From NCBI GenBank assembly GCA_937958675.1, contig CALGND010000009.1, positions 1 through 64,000 of the forward strand: 64,000 nucleotides of DNA. The letters run 5' to 3'. The notes beneath the pieces are model-generated. The model was given only the letters and a program-made list of their open reading frames with translations, was not told the origin of the DNA and did not search any database. The position numbers were made by a program, and so were the translations under genes. The stretch is from an uncultured Granulosicoccaceae bacterium. Its GTDB lineage: Bacteria; Pseudomonadota; Gammaproteobacteria; Granulosicoccales; Granulosicoccaceae. Below, piece by piece: positions 54,017 to 62,032 of the stretch. Every line of letters starts with the position of its first letter. Position 1 is the stretch's first letter.

Positions 54017-55120
54017 TCACTGGTTTAAGCAAGCCAAGGCCTGATCATTCGGAATACATGGCTCCGTGTCATCAATATCTTCGTACTGCGTCAAAAGATC
54101 TTGATCAATATCGATGATGTTAGATTCTTGAAAATCTGGAATCATATCGCCATCTTCATCAGCGTCTTCTGTTTCAATAAAATCACTAATTCCGTCACCG
54201 TCCGTATCATTGTTGCACCCAGCCACGAACGTACTCGGCACACATGGATCAACTACAGGGCTTTCTGAATTCAGTGGATCGAATCCATTCAGAATTTCCT
54301 CTAAGTTGGTTAAGCCATCATTATCATCGTCAAATTGGAAATCAAAGTCTGTGTCAGCAATAACGGTCAGACCACCAGCACCGATGTTTACTGACTTTCG
54401 AACCACGCCGATTCGTAAGTTTTGTTCTACTTCTCGAAACAATGTTACATCGATAAAGGCATCGCTATTTTCAATTAAATTAAGGCCTCCCGTCCATATA
54501 AGCCCCGACCTGGTCAGCGCCACTGATTGACTATTAACAAGCGCCACCATGGTCAAACCATCAGTATTGACTGAGCCTGCCTGAAACGAATTAGGTATGT
54601 TTACTTGAACCTCTACTGCTACCAGCATGGGCGGCGCTTCAGGGCTAAGGGGGTCATTTGGATCTGATCCTTCCCTGCGCTCGGCTAAATTCGAGCGTCC
54701 GTCTGAATCCTGATCCCATGAAGACGTATTAAATTCGCTGCTTCTGATCGAAATTGTAGCGTTGGTGTCGCCTGCTGTTACAGAGACTGACTTTGCAGCG
54801 CGAGCGAGTAAAAGACCTTGGGGATTTGCATCAGGGTTGAAATTTTCGTTCCATCTTACTTCCACGTTGTGGGGCCGATCTGGGGACAGATCGATTGAGC
54901 CAGAGAAATTGCCATCTCCAACCGGCGACATATCAACCGATTCACCATCGACCGTCACAACAACACTCAGTTGGTTGGGATCAACCATTCGGGCTGCTAA
55001 AATAGCAGCGGGCGGTTGTAGAGTTAGATTTGAGGAATCTTCGGTGTTATGATCAGGAGAGCAGGATACGCACAAGGGTATCAAGCAACTCATCAACAGA
55101 TACATCCGCTGCGACATCAT
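54017..55120 (-). CDS. Putative lipoprotein with calcium-binding (TSP3-like) repeats
   Basis: 367 residues. The N-terminus YLLMSCLIPLCVSC followed by SPDHN is a lipoprotein-type signal. The middle has repeated beta regions (VVTVDGESVDMSPVGDGNF, VEVQVNIPNSFQAGSVNTD). At least four Asp-rich loops of the DxDxDG kind follow: DQDSDGRSNLAE near 140, DDDNDGLTNLEEILNGFDP near 270, NNDTDGDGISDFIETED near 305 and DADEDGDMIPDFQE near 323. Such loops bind calcium in thrombospondin-3 and dockerin-like proteins. It is probably surface-exposed; the function is unknown. The first ATG after a TTG is taken as the start. Confidence 0.65.
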   Translation of the reverse strand: MMSQRMYLLMSCLIPLCVSCSPDHNTEDSSNLTLQPPAAILAARMVDPNQLSVVVTVDGESVDMSPVGDGNFSGSIDLSPDRPHNVEVRWNENFNPDANPQGLLLARAAKSVSVTAGDTNATISIRSSEFNTSSWDQDSDGRSNLAERREGSDPNDPLSPEAPPMLVAVEVQVNIPNSFQAGSVNTDGLTMVALVNSQSVALTRSGLIWTGGLNLIENSDAFIDVTLFREVEQNLRIGVVRKSVNIGAGGLTVIADTDFDFQFDDDNDGLTNLEEILNGFDPLNSESPVVDPCVPSTFVAGCNNDTDGDGISDFIETEDADEDGDMIPDFQESNIIDIDQDLLTQYEDIDDTEPCIPNDQALACLNQ

Positions 55121-55289
55121 CAAAATTTCTCGCTAGCCACTCGATAGCGGCTTGTTGAACACGATATACGATACTGCAAAGTATACTCTCTATATCAGTA
55201 ACTTAACTCCTCTGCAATCATTGTTCAACTATTGGGGCCATTGTACGGTCTTAATACCGCAGCAAATGACTAAACACAGGCATAACATC

Positions 55290-56042
55290 ATGGAAAACAA
55301 AACAGTATTGATAACTGGCGCAAGTCGCGGGATAGGTGCAGCCACGGCACGATTGCTCTTTAAAAATGGTGCAAACCTCATTCTTGCCGCACGCAGCCCG
55401 AACGAAATAGCCGCATTGGCACAAGAACTCGACCCTTCGGGTAGTAAAGTAATCGGCGTAACTTGCGACGTCAGCATCTATGCAAATGTAAACAATGCTG
55501 TCGAAACGGCGATCAAACAATTTGGCAAATTAGATGTGTTAATCAACAATGCGGGCCTCATAGAACCGATAAAATCAATCCACGATTCAGACCCAAGCCA
55601 GTGGAGCCACGTTATCGACGTGAACACAAAAGGCGTTTACTACGGTACGCACGCGGCATTACAACACATGCTACCCAACAAGCACGGCACCATAATCAAT
55701 ATTAGTTCGGGTGCCGCCAGCGGAGCACTAGAAGGATGGAGCCACTACTGCGCTAGCAAAGCTGCGGCACTTTCCATTACTCGCTGCACCGACAAAGAAT
55801 ACCGAGATCAGGGCATCAACGTATTAGGCTTAAGTCCAGGCACCGTGGCAACAGATATGCAGGTTGCCATAAAACAATCAGGCATCAACCCGGTAAGCAA
55901 ACTATCGGCTAGTGATCACATACCTGCCGACTGGGCAGCGAAAGCGATTATGTGGCTGTGTTCTGACGAGGCCTTAGATTTTAGAGGTAAAGATTTATCC
56001 CTACGTGATGAAGAGAACCGAAAAAAGATTGGCTTATCTTAG
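55290..56042 (+). CDS. SDR family oxidoreductase
   Basis: 250 residues, starting MENKTVLITGASRGIGAATA (NAD(P) motif TGASRGIG at 9-16). NNAGLIEPIKS is near 87, the catalytic Ser in NISSGAASGALEGW near 140 and YCASKAAALSITR with Tyr and Lys near 155. The ATG at 55290 is used because homology starts there; upstream in-frame codons are not SDR-like. It is a single gene divergent from the lipoprotein gene. The substrate is unknown. Confidence 0.85.
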   Translation: MENKTVLITGASRGIGAATARLLFKNGANLILAARSPNEIAALAQELDPSGSKVIGVTCDVSIYANVNNAVETAIKQFGKLDVLINNAGLIEPIKSIHDSDPSQWSHVIDVNTKGVYYGTHAALQHMLPNKHGTIINISSGAASGALEGWSHYCASKAAALSITRCTDKEYRDQGINVLGLSPGTVATDMQVAIKQSGINPVSKLSASDHIPADWAAKAIMWLCSDEALDFRGKDLSLRDEENRKKIGLS

Positions 56043-56053
56043 GCAATAACGAT

Positions 56054-56521
56054 TTAGGCTTTGGCCGCTAGTAGCATATCGATATGAGGTATGTCATCTT
56101 CGAGATACATATCCGATGTTTCGACAAACCCCAACTGTTGATATAACTTCAGCGCTTCAGTTTGCGCACTAAGCTCTATTGCTTGGTGCGGGTTTTCGCT
56201 AACAATGTCGGCTATCATTTTTTGCAAAAGAGCAGTGGCTAAGCCCGAGCCTCGATGGTTATGGGCGACTACTACTCTACCAATACGCACAGTGCCAGAA
56301 TTTTCAACGGGTGCAAGTTTGCGCGCGTAGCAACTAAGCTCTGAATCGTCATAACCTAAGTAGTGCACAGTACTATCGAGGTGGTCTTGGCCATCTATCT
56401 CGTTGTAAGCACACTTTTGCTCAACCACGAATACAGCCACACGCAGCTGAAGCATTGCATATAGCTCGCACTTAGTTAAACCACTAAATGAGCGGACTAC
56501 CCAACTTACAGATCTAGCCAT
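56054..56521 (-). CDS. ElaA-like GNAT N-acetyltransferase
   Basis: 155 residues with the ElaA signature: ELYAMLQLRVAVFVVEQKC near residue 20 followed by DGQDHLDSTVHYLGYD. The acetyl-CoA loop is VRIGRVVVAHNHRGSGLATAL near 85, with the R/Q-x-x-G-x-G/A pattern, and LYQQLGFVETSDMYLEDDIPHI closes the fold. The acceptor substrate of the ElaA family is not firmly known. It overlaps the end of the XdhC-like gene by 8 bases, so it is translationally coupled to it. Confidence 0.85.
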   Translation of the reverse strand: MARSVSWVVRSFSGLTKCELYAMLQLRVAVFVVEQKCAYNEIDGQDHLDSTVHYLGYDDSELSCYARKLAPVENSGTVRIGRVVVAHNHRGSGLATALLQKMIADIVSENPHQAIELSAQTEALKLYQQLGFVETSDMYLEDDIPHIDMLLAAKA

Positions 56522-57452
56522 TGGTCACCTTTGCTCGTTCGGCAATCACTTGAGCCACTATCGATATAGCGATCTCCGCAGACGTTCGGCTATTAATTGG
56601 TAAGCCAATGGGGCCATGTAAACGTGCTAGGTCTTCATCGCTTATACCAAAATTAGCCAAACGAGTAAGTCGCTTTTTATTATTACTGCGTGACCCTAAT
56701 GCGCCTATGTAAAACGCAGAGCTAGGCAGCGCTTCTTGCAACGCCAGGTCATCCAACTCAGCATCATGGGACAAGGCCATCACTGCAGAGCGTTCGTCAT
56801 TTGCATACAGACTTACAGCATCATCTGGGAGTAGATCGTCCACTGTGATTGAATCCAGATGCCATGATTTCCGAATTTTTGCCCGTGGATCAACTACACG
56901 AACATCAAAATCAAGCGCTTGAGCAAACTGCGCTGTGTAATAGGACAACTCACCAGCGCCCACTAACAACATTCGCCAAACTGGGCCAAACACCTGCGTC
57001 ATACTCTTACCATCGTAACTAAACACGCAGTCAGTTGCCTTGCTTATTAACGCTGGCTGCCCGCTCTCTACATTAACAATGCGCTTAACTAACTGGCGCT
57101 CTTCCAGTAATTCGAGCACCGGCTGTATTTGCGAACCAGTATCGATTCGTTCAAACAACAACTCTAGCTTACCGCCACAGGGCAATCCAAACTGACGAGC
57201 GGATTTGTCCTCTATCTGAAATACAGCTTGCTTTTGCTTTGTTGTACGAGAAAAGTGTTCTACTAAATTTTGCTCAACACAACCGCCGGATACAGAACCC
57301 ACGAGCTTTCCGTCATCTCTCACAGCCGCGATTGAACCCACTGGACGTGGAGATGAACCAAAGGTTGATACCACAGTGACAAGATCGGCAGTGTGTCCAT
57401 CACTTAACCAGTTATCGAGCACTGTGAGCACCTGATGACTACTGCTTTTCAT
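56514..57452 (-). CDS. XdhC/CoxI family protein
   Basis: 312 residues. The N-terminal XdhC domain has VVSTFGSSPRPVGSIAAVRD and GSVSGGCVEQNLVEHF with the conserved Cys. The C-terminal Rossmann half has MLLVGAGELSYYTAQFAQAL near 165, AELDDLALQEALPS and FYIGALGSRSNNKKRLTRL. XdhC-type proteins help to mature and insert the molybdenum cofactor of xanthine dehydrogenase-like enzymes. No xdhAB is beside it, so it may serve a distant molybdoenzyme. Tungstate/molybdate-type ABC genes lie about 3 kb away on the same strand. Confidence 0.88.
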   Translation of the reverse strand: MKSSSHQVLTVLDNWLSDGHTADLVTVVSTFGSSPRPVGSIAAVRDDGKLVGSVSGGCVEQNLVEHFSRTTKQKQAVFQIEDKSARQFGLPCGGKLELLFERIDTGSQIQPVLELLEERQLVKRIVNVESGQPALISKATDCVFSYDGKSMTQVFGPVWRMLLVGAGELSYYTAQFAQALDFDVRVVDPRAKIRKSWHLDSITVDDLLPDDAVSLYANDERSAVMALSHDAELDDLALQEALPSSAFYIGALGSRSNNKKRLTRLANFGISDEDLARLHGPIGLPINSRTSAEIAISIVAQVIAERAKVTNG

Positions 57453-57488
57453 AGAGCCTCTGTTGGAGCAACCTCTAAGATTCGCAAG

Positions 57489-58013
57489 CTAAGGCAGCGC
57501 GGCAATCTTGCGACTTAGAAAGATTCGATAAGGGACCAAAGCCAATATTGCGACAAACCACTTGGCGGCTAAATCGCCGGCTGCCCATGTCATCCAAGGC
57601 AAACCAGTTGCCGCAAATGCCAACGAGAAAAACAATACTGTATCCACAATGCTACTTAGCCCTGAAGAAATAGCGGGTGCTTTCCACCACTGACCTGAAC
57701 GCAGTTTGTCGAATATAGTGACATCTAACATTTGCGCAACAAAGAACGCTGTACCCGAGGCAAGTGCTATACGCGGCTCCGCAAGAATAAATGACGCTAC
57801 TACACCGACCGCGAAACCAACCAACACCACAATTCGAGCTGAGTTAGCACCATAAAACCGGTTAGTTAAATCGGTAACCAAAAACGCAAACGGGAAGGTT
57901 ATCGCGCCCCAGGTTAACCAATCGTTGATCGGGATACTAACCAGTATATTGGATACCAAAATAACCGCCGCCATCGCTAATATTGGCAGAACAAGACGAC
58001 TAATAGGATTCAT
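57489..58013 (-). CDS. VUT family (YhhQ-like) queuosine precursor transporter
   Basis: 174 residues with about five to six membrane segments. The family motifs are WGAITFPFAFLVTDLTNRFYG near residue 35 and GTAFFVAQMLDVTIFDKL near 87, with the conserved D/R pairs of the VUT family. DTVLFFSLAFAATG is near 124 and GDLAAKWFVAILALVPYRIF at the end. YhhQ imports 7-cyano-7-deazaguanine or related queuosine precursors. It is slightly shorter than E. coli YhhQ but complete. Possibly monocistronic between XdhC and the TonB fusion gene. Confidence 0.85.
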   Translation of the reverse strand: MNPISRLVLPILAMAAVILVSNILVSIPINDWLTWGAITFPFAFLVTDLTNRFYGANSARIVVLVGFAVGVVASFILAEPRIALASGTAFFVAQMLDVTIFDKLRSGQWWKAPAISSGLSSIVDTVLFFSLAFAATGLPWMTWAAGDLAAKWFVAILALVPYRIFLSRKIAALP

Positions 58014-58087
58014 AGTTTATCTACTAACTAACATGGGGAGACCAGAGGCTGCATTGTACTGCAATACAGCAGTTAACAGTGAGAGCC

Positions 58088-58663
58088 TTATGGCAAAGCG
58101 AATACAATAGGCACAACAAAATCCGTATACACAGCGTGAGGCGCTGGCAGAGGTGTCGCTTTTCTCACGGCATCCACAGCTGCTTGATCCAGCAAGGCAT
58201 GGCCACTGGTTTTGTCCACCCTAACGAGCCTTAACCCTCCATTCTTACCCACTTTAATGCTAAGCAAAACCTCACCCTGCCAGTTACGGCTCTTAGCAAT
58301 CTGCGGATAAATAAGCGACTTGTTAAAGTGCTCAATTATTGAGGAAACGTACTTCTCTTCTGAGACTTTGGCAGTAGCTGCAACTGCATTGCTCAAAGGT
58401 TCGGCGACCGAAGCCGGTGTGGCCTCCACCATAAGTTCAGGTTCAGATTGTGGATCTAGCTTAGGCTCTAGCTCAGCCTCGGGTTGTAGATCTAGCTCAG
58501 GCTCAGTAGGCGTCGGCTTGAGAGCACCCATGTCTTTTACCGACACTAACTCCCAACTGCTAAATTTGAACGCCACAATAAAGAGCAACAACAAGATAAA
58601 CACAACGTCGACTAATGGTATGAAACCAATCCCGGTTGATGTTTTGCGTTGGTAGAATTCCAC
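58088..58663 (-). CDS. ExbD-TonB fusion energy transducer
   Basis: 191 residues joining pieces of two proteins. Residues 11-34 (GIGFIPLVDVVFILLLLFIV) are an ExbD/TolR-type membrane anchor with the proton-path aspartate at residue 19 (PLVD), unlike the SHLP-type helix of TonB. Residues 49-80 are a Pro/Glu-rich spacer (PTEPELDLQPEAELEP). Residues 104-191 are a TonB C-terminal domain: LIYPQIAKSRNWQGEVLLSI, the G-x-V pattern, DKTSGHALLDQAAVDAVRKA and PLPAPHA. It starts at GTG, 13 bases after exbB. No separate ExbD is encoded, so the protein may act as both stator partner and periplasmic transducer for TonB-dependent receptors. Confidence 0.8.
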   Translation of the reverse strand: MEFYQRKTSTGIGFIPLVDVVFILLLLFIVAFKFSSWELVSVKDMGALKPTPTEPELDLQPEAELEPKLDPQSEPELMVEATPASVAEPLSNAVAATAKVSEEKYVSSIIEHFNKSLIYPQIAKSRNWQGEVLLSIKVGKNGGLRLVRVDKTSGHALLDQAAVDAVRKATPLPAPHAVYTDFVVPIVFALP

Positions 58664-58676
58664 CTGAGTTACTTTA

Positions 58677-59342
58677 CTACTCAGAAAGCCAATCAGCTGT
58701 TGATACTGGGCCAGACGTAAACACTTGAGTGGCTGAATCCTGCATCATGTTCGCAGAACGCTCTATTCTCCTTTCTAACCACTGATGGGCTAAAAAAACT
58801 GGTACGGCAATCATTAAACCAACGGCGGTAGTGAGCAAGGCCTGCCATATACCACCTGAGAGTAACGACAGATTAATTTGGTCACTCGCTTGCTCTAGCT
58901 CCTTAAACGCTACCATCACTCCAAGCACCGTGCCCAGCAAGCCAATCGGTGGGCTAATTTTAGCAATCAGCTCGAGTGGTTTTAACCATGAGCGTAATCG
59001 TTCGATTTGCAACTTTGCCACTCTGGTGACTTCTTCCTTAACCATGTCTGCTGGTTGCTGACTCATTAACCCCGACATCGCTGCCTCGACAACTTGAGCC
59101 GCTGGTCGCTTTTGATGATTACTCAAGGCATTAATTGCGGGCATTATATTGCCTTTACGCCAATGACCCAAAGCTGACTTAACAAAATCAACACGGTTAA
59201 TTCCTAGGTAGGCAAACTGCCACCACTTGGCAATAATCATAATGAAGGCAATCAATGCCAAACCAAGTAGCAACCACATCACCGGACCACCACCTACGAG
59301 CAGTAGCTCGGCTTGTTCAATATGTTGCTGGAGCTTAGCCAT
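58677..59342 (-). CDS. exbB: ExbB/MotA/TolQ proton channel protein
   Basis: 221 residues with three membrane helices: residues about 17-40 (GGPVMWLLLGLALIAFIMII), 128-150 (ISPPIGLLGTVLGVMVAF) and 170-195 (LLTTAVGLMIAVPVFLAHQW). The PPIGLLGTVLGVM and TTAVGLMIAVPV segments are the ExbB/TolQ signatures, with conserved Thr/Glu lining the proton path. It partners the ExbD-TonB fusion encoded 13 bases downstream, forming an unusually compact two-gene energy system in the inner membrane. Confidence 0.88.
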   Translation of the reverse strand: MAKLQQHIEQAELLLVGGGPVMWLLLGLALIAFIMIIAKWWQFAYLGINRVDFVKSALGHWRKGNIMPAINALSNHQKRPAAQVVEAAMSGLMSQQPADMVKEEVTRVAKLQIERLRSWLKPLELIAKISPPIGLLGTVLGVMVAFKELEQASDQINLSLLSGGIWQALLTTAVGLMIAVPVFLAHQWLERRIERSANMMQDSATQVFTSGPVSTADWLSE

Positions 59343-59376
59343 TTATAAACGCCCTATCGAGCCATCTGCACGAGCG

Positions 59377-60375
59377 CTATACTCGCGTTAACCAACCGCG
59401 TGTATCTTCGGCACGTCCCCATTGAATATCATTTAGCTGGCTACGCAACTCTCGAATCACCGGCCCCGGCTGGCCATCACCAACCTGATACTCTTTACCG
59501 TCGTGGATAAATGTCCCAACTGAGGTGAGTACTGCGGCCGTGCCCGACAAACCCGCTTCACAGCCTTTATGGCTGGCTCTATCGAGCAACTCTTCTACGC
59601 TGATATCACGTTCAGATACTGTCATACCTCTATCAGCAGCTAGCGTTAATATTGATTGTCGAGTGACACCATGCAAGAACGAATCATCCAATGCTTTAGT
59701 GATGACTTCGTTGTTATCAAACAAGATAAAGTTTGCTGCGCCAGTTTCTTGTACATCGCCATTCGGGCAAAATAAAACTTGATCAGCGGCATACTCTTTT
59801 TTAGCCACCATAATATGCTTAAGTGCACTGGCATAATTACCACCACCTTTTACTCGGCCGTGATCCAAACCACAACGCATGCCATCGCTGTCTAGTAATA
59901 AACGCAGAGTAGCCTCACCACCGGTAAAGTAATCTCCTACCGGGGAAAGTAAAATAAATTGGGTGGAGGTAGCACTGGGGGCAGCTGCTTTACCAATTGC
60001 GGGCTCAGTACCAAAATGCGTTGGCCGTATATACATCGATGCAGGCGGTTCGGGTACGTCATCTTTGTAGTATGCGACGATGTCGGTGATCATCGCTGAT
60101 GTCATTTTTTGATCGATTTCAGGTAGGTACAGCAACGCACAGCTTTGTGCAAAGCGCGCAAGATTTTGATCAAGCCTAAAAATTTGCACTGAACCATCTT
60201 CATGTCGAAAGGCTTTTAGTCCTTCAAAACAAGTGCTGGCATAATGCAACACATGCGCACCTGGATGCACACTAATGCTATCGCTTGCCACCCGCTCTAC
60301 GTCGCTCCAAACGTTATCCGCAGAATAAGCGATTGTCATCTCGGGCATAAATTGTGTGCCAAATTCACCGGCCAT
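59377..60375 (-). CDS. ilvE: Branched-chain amino acid aminotransferase
   Basis: 332-residue class IV PLP transaminase. Segments in order: HVLHYASTCFEGLKAFRHED near 45, YIRPTHFGTEPAIGKAA near 118, cofactor lysine in HGRVKGGGNYASALKHIM near 180, DVQETGAANFILFD near 210 and GLSGTAAVLTSVGTF near 285. It makes or degrades leucine, isoleucine and valine by exchange with glutamate. The length is of the longer BCAT subgroup rather than the 309-residue E. coli enzyme. It is 34 bases upstream of exbB on the same strand, so co-transcription is possible without evident functional link. Confidence 0.92.
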   Translation of the reverse strand: MAGEFGTQFMPEMTIAYSADNVWSDVERVASDSISVHPGAHVLHYASTCFEGLKAFRHEDGSVQIFRLDQNLARFAQSCALLYLPEIDQKMTSAMITDIVAYYKDDVPEPPASMYIRPTHFGTEPAIGKAAAPSATSTQFILLSPVGDYFTGGEATLRLLLDSDGMRCGLDHGRVKGGGNYASALKHIMVAKKEYAADQVLFCPNGDVQETGAANFILFDNNEVITKALDDSFLHGVTRQSILTLAADRGMTVSERDISVEELLDRASHKGCEAGLSGTAAVLTSVGTFIHDGKEYQVGDGQPGPVIRELRSQLNDIQWGRAEDTRGWLTRV

Positions 60376-60488
60376 GTTTCACTACACCTATCATTTGTTG
60401 ATCACTCATGCAGCTACAAAGCACATGGATATTGATCAGCTTGTTTATTAGTATTCGGTTGAACAATATCAGAACAACGCAAACCACT

Positions 60489-60529
60489 ACAATAGTCACA
60501 ATAGTCGATTACAACAGTCACTACAATAG
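60489..60529. repeat. Short tandem ACAATAGTC repeats
   Basis: ACAATAGTC occurs twice in tandem (60489-60497, 60498-60506), with degenerate copies ACAACAGTC (60511-60519) and ACAATAGAA. The 11-mer CACTACAATAG appears at 60485-60495 and 60519-60529. It lies at the 3' end of the ATPase gene and just beyond. Confidence 0.5.
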
Positions 60530-61267
60530 AAGATCGCCAGCTAAATAAGCCCGGCCCTCTGCGCTCTCGGGCTGATCAAAGAAGCGGCCCACCGGGCTGT
60601 GTTCCACTATACCGCCTTTGACCATCAGGATCACATGCTGTGCTAATCGTCGAACCTGTCCTAAGTCATGACTAACAAGCACAGTAGTACAGCCACTTTC
60701 AGTTGCTGTTCTAAGCATTTGTTCGATTGATTGTGTGGAGACGGGATCAACACTAGCTGTCGGCTCATCTAAAAACAGAACCTCTGGAGACAAAGCCAGA
60801 GCGCGGGCCAACGCCAATCGCTGCTGCTCTCCACCGGATAGCACCTTTGCAGGCGATGCTGCCAAGGCATCCAATCCAGCTTGCGTCAATGCAGCTACGG
60901 CTTGCTCTTTTGCTTGAGCAGCTTGCACACCTGCAGCACGCAAGGCATATACGATATTGGCCAACGCAGAACGCCGTAACAGTACTGGCCTTTGCAGCAG
61001 TAATCCTACTCGTCGTCTGTCAACACGCTGAGGGGCCAGCCCTGCCCACAATACCGCTCCAGAATCTACCGTTTGCAAGCCTGCAAGCGTTTTTATAAGC
61101 AACGATTTGCCAGCGCCATTAGGGCCAATGATGGCTGTGCAACCGCCCGTCACACTAAACTGATCAACAGACAGCAATAAGCGATCAGCGCGCTTTATCC
61201 GCAGCTGGCTTGCCTCGATGGGCAACACTGTGGGCACTGACGCGAAATTGCCGGCACTACTGCTCAT
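60521..61267 (-). CDS. ABC transporter ATP-binding protein, tungstate (TupC)-like
   Basis: 248-residue ATPase. Walker A IIGPNGAGKSLLIK is near residue 45, Q-loop LLLQRPVLLRRSALANIVY near 85, signature LSGGEQQRLALARAL near 140, Walker B EVLFLDEPTASVDP near 160 and H-loop VLVSHDLGQ. The short length without a mop domain and pairing with a TupB-like permease support a tungstate or related oxyanion system. The ATG at 61267 lies inside the end of the permease gene (11-base overlap); a second ATG at 61285 is equally possible. No binding-protein gene is adjacent. Confidence 0.8.
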   Translation of the reverse strand: MSSSAGNFASVPTVLPIEASQLRIKRADRLLLSVDQFSVTGGCTAIIGPNGAGKSLLIKTLAGLQTVDSGAVLWAGLAPQRVDRRRVGLLLQRPVLLRRSALANIVYALRAAGVQAAQAKEQAVAALTQAGLDALAASPAKVLSGGEQQRLALARALALSPEVLFLDEPTASVDPVSTQSIEQMLRTATESGCTTVLVSHDLGQVRRLAQHVILMVKGGIVEHSPVGRFFDQPESAEGRAYLAGDLLL

Positions 61268-61967
61268 TAGCTGCTTGCTTTGCATAGTTACGCAACATCA
61301 TCAGCATGGCGTTAACGGTGAGTGAAATTGCAATTAAGATCAAACCTAAGCCTAAGGCCAATGATAGATTGCCTTTGGATGTCTCTAAGGCAATAGTGGT
61401 TGTCATCACTCGAGTGACATGGTTAATGTTGCCACCAACAATAATCACAGCACCCACTTCAGCAATAGATCGCCCAAAGCCTGCAAGTAACGCTGTGGCT
61501 AGATCAAATCGACCTTCCCACAACAACGTTTTAATACGTCCACTTCTGGACAAACCAAACAGGCTAAGTTGATCCTGATATTCGTGATGCAATTGCTCAA
61601 TAGTTTGTGCGGTAAGCGCAGTAATAATCGGAATGATCAATATTGTTTGAGCGATCACCATCGCGGTGGGTGTGTAAAGCAGCTGCAGTGGTCCGAGCGC
61701 ACCATTGTTTGACAACAATAAATACACGACCAAGCCAACCACGACCGGAGGCAAGCCCATCAATGCAGTTACAACTGTTAGGATGGCCTGCCGGAAACGA
61801 AACTGGCTCATGGCGAGGAACGCGCCTAGCGGCAATCCGATCAGCGCGGCAATGGCTAAGGCCATGCCACTGACTTGAAGTGACAACAATATAATTTCGC
61901 GCAGGTCGCCATCAAAGGCCGCGACTAGGCGAACAGCTTCAAGCAACGACTGAGTGAATGACTGCAT
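61257..61967 (-). CDS. ABC transporter permease, tungstate (TupB)-like
   Basis: 236 residues, about five membrane segments. The permease docking loop is GRSGRIKTLLWEGRFDLATA near residue 150, and GFGRSIAEVGAVIIVGGNI follows, the signature of TupB/WtpB-type oxyanion permeases. MGLPPVVVGLVVYLLLSNNG near 68 is also family-like. It is the first gene of the pair with the ATPase, divergent from mbfA. The substrate is probably tungstate or molybdate, which would fit the XdhC gene nearby, but TupA must be elsewhere. Confidence 0.82.
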   Translation of the reverse strand: MQSFTQSLLEAVRLVAAFDGDLREIILLSLQVSGMALAIAALIGLPLGAFLAMSQFRFRQAILTVVTALMGLPPVVVGLVVYLLLSNNGALGPLQLLYTPTAMVIAQTILIIPIITALTAQTIEQLHHEYQDQLSLFGLSRSGRIKTLLWEGRFDLATALLAGFGRSIAEVGAVIIVGGNINHVTRVMTTTIALETSKGNLSLALGLGLILIAISLTVNAMLMMLRNYAKQAANEQ

Positions 61968-62032
61968 AAAAACGCAGAGCTTATCTGTTGGGACCAGCTT
62001 GCTATGATAGCGGGTCTGGAGCTGCCTTGGAA

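Noticed and set aside
60485-60529. Short tandem repeats considered as a CRISPR remnant or replication iterons
   Set aside because: The units are nine bases with no spacers of regular size, and there are no cas or replication genes nearby.
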